Positions 1-9,048 of a stretch of DNA of 64,000 nucleotides are shown here, one piece after another. The stretch's first letter is position 1. Every line of letters begins with the position of its first letter. The notes beneath the pieces are model-generated. The model searched no databases. It saw nothing but the letters and a program-made list of their open reading frames with translations, and was not told where the DNA came from. Location of the stretch: NCBI GenBank assembly GCA_943330855.2, contig CALQJI020000001.1, positions 1 to 64,000 of the forward strand, in the 5' to 3' direction. Source of the stretch: Klebsiella pneumoniae. GTDB lineage: Bacteria; Verrucomicrobiota; Verrucomicrobiia; Limisphaerales; SXTU01. The position numbers and the translations under genes were made by a program.

Positions 1-52
1 CGTAGCGGCCGTGAATGCGGGCCAGGGCCTCGCGTTTGGCGGAGCGACTCAT
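1..52 (-). CDS. possible integrase/transposase N-terminus (cut by window edge)
   Basis: An ATG at 52 on the minus strand opens a frame reading MSRSAKREALARIHGRY and runs off the window without a stop. Many rve-type integrases of insertion sequences in these phyla begin with a basic stretch followed by a residue pattern like A-I-x-x-R-Y, which this resembles. Only 17 residues are visible, no Shine-Dalgarno sequence is present, and the catalytic domain lies outside the window, so the identification is an inference. The paired direct repeats immediately upstream (65-144) fit transposase-binding ends. Confidence 0.4.
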   Translation of the reverse strand, partial: MSRSAKREALARIHGRY

Positions 53-64
53 GTTCGGGGCTTG

Positions 65-144
65 GGTAACCACGAATGTGAGTCAACGTATCGTCGGACT
101 CCTCGTCCAACTCCCCGCCCCGGTAACATTTAATATGAGTCAAC
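65..144. repeat. pair of 23-bp direct repeats, probable IS end
   Basis: Positions 65-87 and 122-144 both read GGTAAC, 8 variable bases, then TGAGTCAAC, with a 57-bp period. They lie directly upstream of the possible integrase start at 52. Repeated outer and inner sequences at one end are usual transposase-binding sites of insertion sequences; that role is inferred. Confidence 0.5.
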
Positions 145-231
145 TCGCCCATCCCATACGGCCACTTCCTGACTTCCCCTTGCGCCTGTCCTCCGGTATC
201 TGTGGCGCGCAATTTTCCGACGCACTGACTT

Positions 232-894
232 ATGGGCCAACTGATGAACTTCTTCACGCCGCTGCACAAACGGACGCAGCGGAAATTCCTCGACCGCATG
301 GTGGACGACAAGGTCGCCTGCATGCTCAAGGCGAAAGAATACGAGTTCGATTATTGGGACGGCGACCGCCGCCACGGCTACGGCGGCTACAAGTATGACG
401 GACGTTGGAAGGCCGTCGCCGAAGAGCTCATCGCCACCTACCAGCTCAAGCCGGGTGCGAAGATTTTGGACGTGGGTTGCGGCAAGGCGCACTTGCTCTA
501 TGAGCTTCAGCAACTGCTCCCGAACGCGGAGCTGGTGGGCTTCGACATCTCGAAGCACGGCATGGCCACCGCGCCGGAGCCGGTGCGTCCGAAGCTCATG
601 CCCTACCGCGCACAGGACGCGTATCCGTGGGGAGACAAGCACTTCGACCTCGTCATCTCGCTGGGCTGCCTGCACAACCTGCGCATCTTTGAGCTAAAGA
701 CGGCGCTCGCTGAAATCGAGCGCGTGGGCAAGCAGGGCTACGTGATGTTGGAGAGCTACCGCAACGAGCAGGAGCTGTTCAACCTCCAGTGCTGGGCGCT
801 GACGTGCGAGTCGTTCTTCGACACGGCCGAGTGGATTTGGCTCTACCAGCACTTCGGTTTCACGGGCGACTACGAGTTCATCTATTTCGAATGA
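232..894 (+). CDS. class I SAM-dependent methyltransferase
   Basis: 220 residues with a Rossmann-type methyltransferase core. Motif I is visible as ILDVGCGKAHLL (DVGCG at 80-84), followed by an acidic strand end in LVGFDIS and a motif near FDLVISLGCLHNL. It is small and has no membrane segment, so it is presumably cytosolic. It begins a tightly packed plus-strand block with a dehydrogenase, an epimerase and a C-methyltransferase-like protein, suggesting methylation of a nucleotide sugar or glycan precursor. An in-frame ATG at 244 is an alternative start. The substrate cannot be told from sequence. Confidence 0.85.
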   Translation: MGQLMNFFTPLHKRTQRKFLDRMVDDKVACMLKAKEYEFDYWDGDRRHGYGGYKYDGRWKAVAEELIATYQLKPGAKILDVGCGKAHLLYELQQLLPNAELVGFDISKHGMATAPEPVRPKLMPYRAQDAYPWGDKHFDLVISLGCLHNLRIFELKTALAEIERVGKQGYVMLESYRNEQELFNLQCWALTCESFFDTAEWIWLYQHFGFTGDYEFIYFE

Positions 895-916
895 GCGGAC
901 GCTTCCCTTTCTTCGC

Positions 917-1975
917 ATGAAATTCCGCGCCGCCATTCTCACCGAGCTGAAGCAGCCGCTCGTCATCGAAGAAATCGAGTCCAGCCCGCTGCGCTTCGGG
1001 CAGGTGCTGGTGAAGATTCATTGCAGCGGCATCTGCGGCGCGCAAATCAACGAGATCGAGGGCGCGAAGGGGCCGGATAAATTTCTCCCGCACCTGCTCG
1101 GCCACGAGGCAACCGCCACCGTGCAGGAGGCTGGTGAAGGCGTGTCGAGCGTGAAACCCGGTGACCGTGTCGTCTGCCACTGGCGCAAGGGCGTGGGCTT
1201 GCAAGGGCCAGCGGCGACTTACACATCGAAGCGTTTCCCGCACATCAACTCCGGCTGGGTGACGACGTTCAGCGAGTATTCCGTTGTCTCCGAGAATCGC
1301 CTCACCCGCATCCCGGCAGATTTCGATGCCGAGGCGGGCGCCCTCTTTGGCTGCGCGGCGACCACTGCGATGGGAGTGCTGAACAACAACGCGAAGCTCG
1401 GCATCGGCGAGAGCATCGTCATCCTCGGCACCGGTGGCGTGGGGCTGAACCTCGTGCAGTTCGCCGCGATGGTCGGCGCGCATCCGATCATCGGCGTGGA
1501 CTTGCACGATCACAAACTGGAGCTGGCCAAGAAGTTCGGCGCGACGCACACCATCAATTCCCGCGGGCTAAACCTCGTCGAGGAGGTTCGCAAGATCGTC
1601 GGCACTGCGGGCGCGGATGTGGCGATTGAAAACACCGGGCTCGCTGACCTCATCGAGCAGGCCTACGAGATGACCGCATCGCAGGGCCGAGTGATTCTCG
1701 TCGGCGTCCCGGCCAAGAGCGCGCGGAAGCCCAGCATTTACACCTTGCCGCTGCATTTCCAAAAGCTGCTCACGGGTTCGGAGGGCGGTGGCTGTCGTCC
1801 AGAGGTGGACATTCCAAAACTCGTCCGGCTGCACGAGGCCGGTAAGCTCAAGTTCGATGGCCTCGTGAGCAAGCGCTACCGCCTCGACGACATCAACGAA
1901 GCCATCGCCGACCTCAAGCAGGGCCGTGCCGCTGGCCGCTGCATCGTCTGGATGGAAGAGCCGCCCGCCGCGTGA
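917..1975 (+). CDS. medium-chain zinc-type alcohol dehydrogenase
   Basis: 352 residues of the MDR superfamily. The N-terminal GroES-like domain carries likely catalytic-zinc ligands (C40 and the GHE at 62-64). The Rossmann domain has GTGGVG at 171-176, followed by an acidic residue in GVDLHDHK that suggests NAD use. The four closely spaced cysteines of the structural zinc loop are absent: the stretch around 85-105 has a single Cys. It starts 22 bp after the methyltransferase and lies within the sugar-modification block, so oxidation or reduction of a sugar or polyol intermediate is inferred. Confidence 0.85.
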   Translation: MKFRAAILTELKQPLVIEEIESSPLRFGQVLVKIHCSGICGAQINEIEGAKGPDKFLPHLLGHEATATVQEAGEGVSSVKPGDRVVCHWRKGVGLQGPAATYTSKRFPHINSGWVTTFSEYSVVSENRLTRIPADFDAEAGALFGCAATTAMGVLNNNAKLGIGESIVILGTGGVGLNLVQFAAMVGAHPIIGVDLHDHKLELAKKFGATHTINSRGLNLVEEVRKIVGTAGADVAIENTGLADLIEQAYEMTASQGRVILVGVPAKSARKPSIYTLPLHFQKLLTGSEGGGCRPEVDIPKLVRLHEAGKLKFDGLVSKRYRLDDINEAIADLKQGRAAGRCIVWMEEPPAA

Positions 1976-1982
1976 ACCTCGG

Positions 1983-2894
1983 ATGAGTCAGCACGCCAAC
2001 ACCGGGAGACAGGTTGGTTTCAGCCGCATCGTTGTGCTAGGCAGCGGGGGCTTCATCGGCAGCCACCTCTGCGAGCGGCTCAAGCTGATTGCGCCTGACA
2101 CGGAGATCGTTGGGCACGCACTTCCCACATTGGACCTCACAGTCGAGGAACAAGCCAACAGCCTCGCGCGTCTGTTCACGCTCGACACGGCTGTCATCTC
2201 GTTGGCCGCCATCAAACGGCAGTTGGGCGACAACCTCGACAGCTTCACGGCGAACCTGAGAATCGCAGAGAACCTCTCCCGAGTTCTGGCACAGCACCCC
2301 GTCGCGCGGTTCATCTATCTCAGCTCTGCGGCGGTCTATGGCGAGGAGACGACGGACACGCACATCACCGAATTGACTGCGCCGCGCGCCACATCCTATT
2401 ACGGCATGGCGAAGCTCGCCTCCGAGCTGCTCCTGCGGAAGGCGGCAGAGCAAAACGGACGCACGTCCTTGCTGTGTGTGCGGCCACCGTTGATTTATGG
2501 CCCCGGCGATCAAGCTGGCTACGGTCCGACCGGCTTCATCAAGTCCGCGCTGCGCAGTGAACCCATCGTGCTGTGGGGCGACGGCACTGAGTTGCGCGAG
2601 TTCAACTACGTAGCGGACGCGGTGTGCGCGCTCGGAGACTTGGCCTTCCACGACTGCACCGGCGTGCTGAATCTCGCGAGCGGACGCAGTCACAACTATC
2701 TGGACGCACTTGCCGCAGTGGAGCGTTGCGTGCCATTACGCCAGCCGACGACGCAACGCCCGCGCTCGAAGGGCAAGGCGGATCACGGGTTCAACAACTC
2801 GCAATTGCGTGCGCTCCTGCCCGACTTGGAGTTCACGAATTTGGCCGATGGCATCCGCCTGACAGTGGAAGCCCAACGCCGTGCTGCCACCTGA
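1983..2894 (+). CDS. NAD-dependent epimerase/dehydratase (extended SDR)
   Basis: 303 residues from the ATG at 1983, chosen because an upstream in-frame ATG at 1926 lies inside the preceding gene. The N-terminal nucleotide-binding motif reads GSGGFIGSHL and the catalytic Tyr-x3-Lys is in SYYGMAKLAS. The C-terminal half has IYGPGDQ and an EFNYVADA motif typical of UDP-glucose 4-epimerase-like enzymes acting on nucleotide sugars. It is 7 bp from the dehydrogenase stop and 7 bp before the next start, so the four genes are probably co-transcribed. The exact sugar is unknown. Confidence 0.87.
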   Translation: MSQHANTGRQVGFSRIVVLGSGGFIGSHLCERLKLIAPDTEIVGHALPTLDLTVEEQANSLARLFTLDTAVISLAAIKRQLGDNLDSFTANLRIAENLSRVLAQHPVARFIYLSSAAVYGEETTDTHITELTAPRATSYYGMAKLASELLLRKAAEQNGRTSLLCVRPPLIYGPGDQAGYGPTGFIKSALRSEPIVLWGDGTELREFNYVADAVCALGDLAFHDCTGVLNLASGRSHNYLDALAAVERCVPLRQPTTQRPRSKGKADHGFNNSQLRALLPDLEFTNLADGIRLTVEAQRRAAT

Positions 2895-2901
2895 TTTCAT
2901 T

Positions 2902-4098
2902 ATGAGAAACTGTCCTTCTTGCCAGGCTGCAGCAGTGGAGCTGCTCCGTGATTTCGGCCCGCATCCCATCTGCAATCGCTACCTCACGGCGGCGGACGCG
3001 CCCGAGTTCACGCACCCGATGGTCATCGGCCAATGCGGCGCGTGCGGACTGGTGCAGACGCTCGACCCTGTGCCTGCGGCGGAACTCGTGCCGGCGGTGG
3101 ACTGGATTGCCTACAACGAGCCGGAAGGCCACTTGGACGCCGTGGCGGAAACGCTGGCAGGGCTGCCCGGATTGAGGCCCGGTGCGGTGTGCGTTGGCGT
3201 GAGTTTCAAGGACGACACGCTCGTGGCGCGGATGCAGCAGCGCGGCTTTACCACGTGGCGGCTGGATATGGAACGCGACTTGGGGATCACGAGGAAGGGC
3301 TGCGGCGTCGAGTCCATCCAAGCGCGACTCGATGGGGTAAGGGCAAGCGCGATAACCGCGCAGCGCGGCCACGCGGACTTGGTCATCGCCCGGCACATTC
3401 TGGAGCACGCACACGACTTGCGTGGCTTCATCGCAGCAGTGCGGTCGCTGGCCAAGCCCGGCGGCTACGTGGTCTTCGAGGTTCCCGATTGCACACTCGC
3501 GTTTGACCTGAAAGACATCACGACGCTGTGGGAGGAGCACACGGTTTATTTCACCCCGGCGACTTTTCAGAGCACGGTCGCCACGGGCGGCGCGGCCCTC
3601 GTGAACTTCGCGATTCATCCGTATCCATTCGAGAACTGTCTCGTCGGCGTGACACGGACAGACGCGAGTGCGCCGCCCACCACGATGACGAGAGAAACTT
3701 TCGCGTCCGAGCAGGCTCGGGCTCGGGCGTTCGCCAATTCGCTATCCGTCCGCCGCGACGAACTCCGCGGCTTCCTGACCGACTTCCGCGCGCGACATGG
3801 CAAGGTCGCGGTGCTCGGCGCGGGGCATCTGGCCTGCACGTGGATTCACCTGCTCGGGCTGGCGGAGTTCATCGAGTTCCTCGCGGACGACAACCCGCAT
3901 AAACAAAACCACTTCCTGCCCGGCGCACGCCTGCCGATCCGCGGTTCGGCCAGCTTGCTCACGGAAAACATCAAGCTGTGCCTACTCGCAGTCAGTCCTG
4001 AGGCGGAGCCGAAAGTCATCGCGCGCAACCGGGAGTTCGTCGAGCGCGGCGGACGCATCGCCTCCATCTTCCCGGCGAGCCGGAACGCGTTGATGTAG
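2902..4098 (+). CDS. C-methyltransferase-like protein with degenerate SAM motif
   Basis: 398 residues with the three-part layout of sugar C-methyltransferases. An N-terminal zinc-binding part has C4-x2-C7 and C45-x2-C48. A central methyltransferase domain contains the family-like LVIARHILEHAHDLRGFI and FEVPD segments. A C-terminal Methyltransf_14-like domain has VAVLGAGHLA and LADDNPHKQ. The usual E-x-G-S-N-D-G motif I is replaced by a VGVSFKDDTL sequence, so SAM binding may be altered. ATG 2902 was preferred to an upstream GTG at 2881 that overlaps the epimerase. It is last in the sugar block, so branched or methylated sugar formation is inferred. Confidence 0.8.
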   Translation: MRNCPSCQAAAVELLRDFGPHPICNRYLTAADAPEFTHPMVIGQCGACGLVQTLDPVPAAELVPAVDWIAYNEPEGHLDAVAETLAGLPGLRPGAVCVGVSFKDDTLVARMQQRGFTTWRLDMERDLGITRKGCGVESIQARLDGVRASAITAQRGHADLVIARHILEHAHDLRGFIAAVRSLAKPGGYVVFEVPDCTLAFDLKDITTLWEEHTVYFTPATFQSTVATGGAALVNFAIHPYPFENCLVGVTRTDASAPPTTMTRETFASEQARARAFANSLSVRRDELRGFLTDFRARHGKVAVLGAGHLACTWIHLLGLAEFIEFLADDNPHKQNHFLPGARLPIRGSASLLTENIKLCLLAVSPEAEPKVIARNREFVERGGRIASIFPASRNALM

Positions 4099-4135
4099 CA
4101 CGGACGGGCGAGCACCAGCTCCGTCCCCCCGGAGG

Positions 4136-4152
4136 GCGGCCTTCGAGGCCGC
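4136..4152. repeat. GC hairpin, dispersed GCGGCCT family
   Basis: GCGGCCT-TCG-AGGCCGC forms a perfect 7-bp stem between two convergent genes. A near-identical hairpin sits at 55514-55529 and a related one near 63120. No T-run follows on either strand, so a dispersed repeat is likelier than an intrinsic terminator, though it could help end transcription of both genes. Confidence 0.6.
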
Positions 4153-4262
4153 AGCGGGTGATTCGTGAGATGCCGTGGCAGTTCGCAGCCCTCAGTCTTC
4201 GCGCGTGTTCTGCGGGTAGGACGCCCGCGCTTTGATGTCGGTGCTCAGAAGGAGCAAAACGC

Positions 4263-6263
4263 TCAGAGCTTGGCGGACTTAACCGAGGTGGCGACGGACG
4301 CTGCCTTCAATTTTTGATAGTCCGAGGTGAGGGCTTGCAGCTTCTTCTCCTCGAGGGTGAGGGGCTTGGTCATCTTCTCGGCGGTGGACTTCGAGGTGGA
4401 GGCGAGCTTCTTATTGTCGGTGATGCTCTTCTCCAAATCCTTGATGCGCTTGGCGAGCTTGTCCTTCTCTTCCTTGGTCGTGGTCTTGAGCTTCTTCGCG
4501 GCCTTGATGTCGGCCTCGGCCTGCTTGATGTCGGCGTTGGCGGTCTCGACCTGCGCGAGCAGGCGCTTGTGCTCGTCCTTCTTTGCGGTGAAGTCTTCCT
4601 TCGCGCGCCAGACTTGGGCGTAGAAGGCCCCGAGCTTCAGTCGGTCCACGCTGGACTTGGCGAGCTTGAGCGCGGCTTCGGCACTCTCGATTGCGGCCTT
4701 GGCTTCATCCTGTTTCTTTGCCGCAACCTCGGCGGCGAGATTGAGAGGACGCTTGGCATTGGCATCCTTGGCAACCTCCACGTCGGCCTTCGCCTTGACG
4801 GTGGTCACGCTGGCCTCGGCGAGCTTCGCGTGCAGCTTGGGCAACTCGGTCTCCAGATCGGTGATGCGTTTGCCCACGAACTGCTGCTGCTCGGCGATGC
4901 TGGGAGGGTTCAACGAGAGGCCGGTCAATTCCTTGCCGTCGGCGGCGTCCCACGCATATACGCGGCCGGTCCAGTCGGTGGCGATGACGCGTTTGCCGTC
5001 GTGCGTGAGGGTGGCGCGGACGGGGATATCGTTGGTGATGGTGAAGGTCTTGCCCTTGGCGCCTTCCTTGTCCCAGAGCGAAATGGTCTTGTCCCGGCCC
5101 GCGGTGACCATGAGGCCGTCCACGGTGACGCTGACGCTGACCGCGCTGTTGTGGGCGGCGGCGGTCTTGACTTGCGCGCCTTCCTTCACACTCCACGTCT
5201 TCACCGTGCCGTCTTCGCTCGCGGAAACCAGCAGGTCGGGCGTGCGCCAAGTGAGGGCGGTGATGGCGGCGCGGTGGCCGGTGAAGCTCTGCACTTCCTG
5301 GCCAGCCTCGGGATCCCACACGAGCACGCCGCCGTTGCGGTCGCCAGTCGCGAGGAACGTGCTGTTGTGGTTGAACTCCGCAGCCAGCACCCAGTCGGTG
5401 TGCTTCTTCATCTTGTGCAATTGCTCACCGGTGGCCGTCGCGTAAATCTTCACCAGCCGGTCCGGCCCGCCGAGAGCTATCCATTTCTGGTTCGACGAAA
5501 TATCGCCTGCGAGGGGAACATCCTGCTCGTCGCCCGCCGTGAGAATGCGTTCGCCGGTGGTGATGTCCCACACGGCGGCGAGACCTTTGTTCGCGCCGCG
5601 CCCGCCGCTGGCAATGAGTAGTTTGCCATTGCGGCTGAACTTTACGTCGTGAGGGAAACCCTCGGGGAACGGCAGCACGCCCGCGAGTTGGAGCGTGTCG
5701 GTGTTGTAGAGGAGAATCTGCTTCTGCCCACCCATCGCGACGAGCGGCGCCCACGGGCTGGCGGCCAACCCGGTGCTGGCGCTGGTGCGCACGGTGCGGA
5801 GGACCGGCTCCAATAGCATATCGCCTGGCATCGGGGGCGCTCCCTCGGGCTTGGCGAAGGCCGCGCCGGTCATGGTCATGTCAATCTTGGGGCGGTTGAC
5901 GACGATGGCCTTGCTGCCGGAGTTTTCGAGCAGGCCGCCGGCAATCCACTTCTTGATGAGGTCCAGTTCCTTGTCGGCCAGCTTGTTCTTTGGCGGCATG
6001 GTCGGCTCGGCCGCGTGCGTAGTGACTTTGTAGAGGATGGAGCCGTCGGGGTCGCCGCCGGTGACGATGAGGCCGGAGCTGCCGCCTTTCATGGTCGCGC
6101 CATAGGTGGAGAGGTCCACGTCGGCCTTGGGCTTGTCGGAGCTGTGGCACTTGAGGCACTGGTTCTTGAAGAGCGGGAGGATGTGCTCGTCGAAGGTGAC
6201 TTTCTGAGCGGATGCGGCGAGCGGAAGGGCAAGGACGGTTGCGGCGAGGAGGAGGCGGTTCAT
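4263..6263 (-). CDS. exported planctomycete-type cytochrome c with WD40 repeats and coiled coil
   Basis: 666 residues. A signal peptide (about 1-19) is followed by a PSCyt1-type c-heme domain with CLKCH at 36-40 and a conserved DLSTYGATMKGG segment. About 160-440 is a WD40 beta-propeller with recurring LATGDRNGGVLVWD-like blades. About 450-660 is a Lys/Ala/Glu-rich coiled coil. This architecture is characteristic of planctomycetes and verrucomicrobia; one heme and a protein-interaction propeller suggest a periplasmic electron-transfer or scaffold subunit. It is the last gene of the DUF1501/PPC/DUF1549 group. Its leader carries 7-bp ACTGAAC repeats ending 8 nt before the ATG. Confidence 0.92.
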   Translation of the reverse strand: MNRLLLAATVLALPLAASAQKVTFDEHILPLFKNQCLKCHSSDKPKADVDLSTYGATMKGGSSGLIVTGGDPDGSILYKVTTHAAEPTMPPKNKLADKELDLIKKWIAGGLLENSGSKAIVVNRPKIDMTMTGAAFAKPEGAPPMPGDMLLEPVLRTVRTSASTGLAASPWAPLVAMGGQKQILLYNTDTLQLAGVLPFPEGFPHDVKFSRNGKLLIASGGRGANKGLAAVWDITTGERILTAGDEQDVPLAGDISSNQKWIALGGPDRLVKIYATATGEQLHKMKKHTDWVLAAEFNHNSTFLATGDRNGGVLVWDPEAGQEVQSFTGHRAAITALTWRTPDLLVSASEDGTVKTWSVKEGAQVKTAAAHNSAVSVSVTVDGLMVTAGRDKTISLWDKEGAKGKTFTITNDIPVRATLTHDGKRVIATDWTGRVYAWDAADGKELTGLSLNPPSIAEQQQFVGKRITDLETELPKLHAKLAEASVTTVKAKADVEVAKDANAKRPLNLAAEVAAKKQDEAKAAIESAEAALKLAKSSVDRLKLGAFYAQVWRAKEDFTAKKDEHKRLLAQVETANADIKQAEADIKAAKKLKTTTKEEKDKLAKRIKDLEKSITDNKKLASTSKSTAEKMTKPLTLEEKKLQALTSDYQKLKAASVATSVKSAKL

Positions 6264-6589
6264 GGCGGGAAAGTCTTCAGTGTTCAGTGTTCAGTGGCGC
6301 AGGCGGGTCTGTGTTGGTGATTGGCACACCATTCCGAAAATGGTGAAAAAGGGCGACCGTTCCACACACAAAGTAGCAAATGGCTAGTCCGTCAGGAACA
6401 GACGACCATGAAAGCAACGAGGAGTCGTTCACAACATTCCGTCCACCTTCTCCGCGCTCTGCGAACTGCCTCAAGGAGGTCCGCGCACTCAACATGAAAA
6501 TCAAACCAGCCAACGTGCCGGATACCGCAGCAGCGCGTCCCCAAGCCAAAGCCGGACCAGAGAACTTCGAAAAGAACCGCGACATTCGC
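6264..6589. other. 326-bp intergenic region inside the cytochrome operon
   Basis: Lies between two minus-strand genes. An open 102-codon frame (6585-6277) exists, but its translation shows no recognisable domain or convincing start, so it is not called. It holds the ACTGAAC heptamer repeats near 6272-6296 and a 6-bp hairpin (CACCAT with ATGGTG) around 6328-6346. A separate promoter for the cytochrome gene could lie here but no clear boxes were seen. Confidence 0.6.
6272..6296 (-). repeat. heptanucleotide leader repeat ACTGAAC
   Basis: On the minus strand ACTGAAC, ACTGAAC, ACTGAAG and ACT follow each other at exact 7-base steps and end 8 nt before the start codon of the cytochrome gene. No Shine-Dalgarno sequence is present. 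Related repeats precede the genes starting at 9019, 11427, 56933 and (octamer form) 35156. Confidence 0.6.
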
Positions 6590-9019
6590 TCAGTGATTGA
6601 AGATGAACTCCTTCGAGTTCAAGACGGCCCAGAAGACATCGTTCAATACGACCGCCTTGTCGGCCGGTGTCTTCGCTTCGGCGAAGTAAGTCGCCAGCTT
6701 GGTCTGCTCGGTCTGCGTCGGCGGGCGGGCGAGGCTGCGCCAGTAGAACTCCTCGATGATTTGCTCCGGCGTCTTGCCTTCCTTGGTCAGTGAGGCGACC
6801 AACCCGCCGCTCACAATCTTGTTGTTGACCGTGTCGCCGTTGAGTAGGTGGAGCGCCTGCGAGAGGTTCGGCTCCATCTTCACCTCGCAGGAGCAGACGG
6901 TGTCGCGGTTTGCGCGGCCGAAGGTCGTGAGGAAATAGGAGGTCGTGCGACCGTCCACGATTTCCACGGCGCGGGAACCGGCCGGAAGCCCACGGAATTT
7001 TTCCTTCGTGACCGTGACTTGGTGGATGACATCCAGCAGCACTTCGGCGCGGAGGCGGCGGATGGTGCCTTTGGCGAAGTTGCGCGTGTCCTCGGCGTTC
7101 AACTCGTTGGACTTGGGCGTGAGTTGGTAAGTGCGGCTGGCGCAGATGTCGCGCACGAGCTTCTTGAAGTTGTAGTTTGAGTCGGTGAACCGTTTGCCCA
7201 ACTCGTCGAGCAGTTCGGGGTTCGAGGGCGGGTTGCTGATGCGCACGTCGTCCACGGGTTCCACGATGCCCTTCCCCAAGAAATGCGCCCAGACGATGTT
7301 CGCGAGATTCTTTGCGAAGAACGGGTTCTGCGGCGAGGCCAGCCATTTGGCCATGACCTCTCGGCGATCCTGGCCCTCGGCGGGTTTGCCGCCGTCCATG
7401 CCGAGGAACTTCGGCGGAATGTCGCGGTTACCGACGGGGTGGCGGACGCCGCCATTGCCACGGTCGAAGACAACGGTCTCGCGCTGGTCCTCGCCGGTCT
7501 TGCGGCCCACCTGTGCGAAGAACGCAGCAAAGCCGTAGTAGTCGTTCATCGTCCAGCGGTCGAAGGGATGGTTGTGGCACTGCGCGCACTGCATCCTCAT
7601 GCCCATGAAGACCTGCGCGACGTTCTCGGAGAGTTTCAACACGTCGGTCTCGACCTTGTAGAAGTTCGCCGCCGGGTTGGCGAAGGTTCCACCCTTGGCC
7701 GTGAGCAACTCCTGCGTGAGCTTGTCCATCGGGACATTCCGGGCAAACTGGTCCTTGAGCCAGTCGTAATATTGAAGCGCGGACTTGTATTGGAACTGGT
7801 TGTTGTCGGTGCGGATTTGCAGCAACTCGGCGAACTTCATCACCCACAGCTCAGTGAACTCCGGGCGCTCCAGCAACTCGTCCACCTTCTTGTCGCGCTT
7901 CTTCGAATTCTTGTCCGCCAGGAACGCGCGCACATCCTCGGCCGAGGGCGTGAGGCCGGTGATGTCGAGTGTCACGCGGCGGAGGAAGGTCGCGTCGTCG
8001 GTCGTATCGCTGGGCGTGATGCGAATCTTCTTCAGCTTCGTGTGGACGAGCGTGTCGATGTAGTTGTGCTCTGCGACCTGCGGGAAGCTGAAACCCGACT
8101 CCTTAGGAATCGCCAAAATCTGCGCGCCCACGGTGAAGGCATCAAAGCGCGCCATCACGAACGCCTCGCCGCGCTTGTCGGCGGTGACGAGGCCGGTCTT
8201 GGTGACCTTTGCGCTCACGTCGTTGTTGCTGACGAAGCTGGCAATCTTGGTCACGTCGCGGTCGGAACCGTCGGAATACTTCGCGCGCACGGTGAACTGC
8301 TGCGTCGCGCCGGAGCCTTCGAGCACGGCCTGCACGGGGAAGATCTCGACGCCGGTGACGTAAGCGGTGTCCTTCGCATCGGCGGGCGCGCCGGCTTCCA
8401 GCCACTTCACGATGGTCTGGTAAAGGTCGTCCTTCGGCTCGATGAGCTTGCCGCCCGTGTGCTGAACCGCGCCGGTGGACTTGGTGAGCAGGAGGCTTTC
8501 CTCGGGCAGCGCGAGGTTGATGCGCCGGCCCATCATCTGACGCGTGACCTTGCCGTAATCGCCCTCGTGGTCGTAGCCAAAGAGCGAGAGATGGAAGCCG
8601 TCCTTGCCGCGCGCCGAGCCGTGGCACGAGCCGGTGTTGCAGCCGGCCTTCGTGAAGACGGGCATCACATCGAGACTGAAGCTGATGGCGAGCGGGACCG
8701 CAGATTTTTCAACCTTCACCGGCAGCGTGAGCGTCTTGGTGTCGAACTTCACCGTGAGCTCGGTCTTGCCGTCGGCGACGGGGTGGACCACCGACTTTTC
8801 GAGGCGGGCGAGGGTCTTGTCCGCGAGGCTGAACTGCGCCTGCGCGGTCACGTCGCGCGTGGTGCTGTCCGAGTAAACGGCCTGCACGATGACGCTCTGC
8901 GAGTCCTGCTTCGAGGAGAGGTTGATGTCTGGCGGCACAACGCGGACCTCCACGAGCGACGGGGCGGCGAGGGCGGCGAGCGGGAGGGCCAGCGTGAGGG
9001 CGGTGAAGAGGGTTCTCAT
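6590..9019 (-). CDS. DUF1549/DUF1553 cytochrome-like exported protein
   Basis: 809 residues from the ATG at 9019, where a signal peptide starts directly (MRTLFTALTLALPLAALA); a GTG at 9052 would add 11 unlikely residues. An Ig-like Big2 domain (about 20-105) precedes a CNTGSCH motif (127-133) followed by GKDGFHLSLFGYD. A second Big2 domain follows, then DUF1549 with a CAQCHNHPFDRW heme-type motif, then DUF1553 with FLGKGIVEP and ASRTYQL. The family is almost confined to planctomycetes and verrucomicrobia and pairs with DUF1501 proteins as here. Heme binding is expected; the substrate is unknown. Confidence 0.92.
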   Translation of the reverse strand: MRTLFTALTLALPLAALAAPSLVEVRVVPPDINLSSKQDSQSVIVQAVYSDSTTRDVTAQAQFSLADKTLARLEKSVVHPVADGKTELTVKFDTKTLTLPVKVEKSAVPLAISFSLDVMPVFTKAGCNTGSCHGSARGKDGFHLSLFGYDHEGDYGKVTRQMMGRRINLALPEESLLLTKSTGAVQHTGGKLIEPKDDLYQTIVKWLEAGAPADAKDTAYVTGVEIFPVQAVLEGSGATQQFTVRAKYSDGSDRDVTKIASFVSNNDVSAKVTKTGLVTADKRGEAFVMARFDAFTVGAQILAIPKESGFSFPQVAEHNYIDTLVHTKLKKIRITPSDTTDDATFLRRVTLDITGLTPSAEDVRAFLADKNSKKRDKKVDELLERPEFTELWVMKFAELLQIRTDNNQFQYKSALQYYDWLKDQFARNVPMDKLTQELLTAKGGTFANPAANFYKVETDVLKLSENVAQVFMGMRMQCAQCHNHPFDRWTMNDYYGFAAFFAQVGRKTGEDQRETVVFDRGNGGVRHPVGNRDIPPKFLGMDGGKPAEGQDRREVMAKWLASPQNPFFAKNLANIVWAHFLGKGIVEPVDDVRISNPPSNPELLDELGKRFTDSNYNFKKLVRDICASRTYQLTPKSNELNAEDTRNFAKGTIRRLRAEVLLDVIHQVTVTKEKFRGLPAGSRAVEIVDGRTTSYFLTTFGRANRDTVCSCEVKMEPNLSQALHLLNGDTVNNKIVSGGLVASLTKEGKTPEQIIEEFYWRSLARPPTQTEQTKLATYFAEAKTPADKAVVLNDVFWAVLNSKEFIFNH

Positions 9020-9021
9020 AG

Positions 9022-9043
9022 AAGAGTGATTAGTAATTAGTCG
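9022..9043 (-). repeat. heptanucleotide leader repeat ACTAATT/ACTAATC
   Basis: The minus strand reads ACTAATT, ACTAATC, ACTCTTC at 7-base steps, ending 2 nt before the chosen ATG at 9019. It belongs to the same leader-repeat type found before 6263 and 11427 in this operon. Confidence 0.55.
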
Positions 9044-9048
9044 GTCCT

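Noticed and set aside
15..398. 127-codon plus-strand open frame
   Set aside because: Overlaps the methyltransferase in another frame and translates into Arg/Pro-rich sequence without a domain.
1926..1982. Upstream start for the epimerase
   Set aside because: Lies inside the preceding dehydrogenase gene; the ATG at 1983 starts at the NAD motif.
4314..5621. 435-codon plus-strand open frame opposite the cytochrome gene
   Set aside because: Antisense shadow of a well-supported minus-strand gene; high GC produces long opposite frames.
6277..6585. 102-codon minus-strand open frame in the cytochrome operon
   Set aside because: No recognisable domain, no start signal, and it contains leader-repeat DNA at its end.
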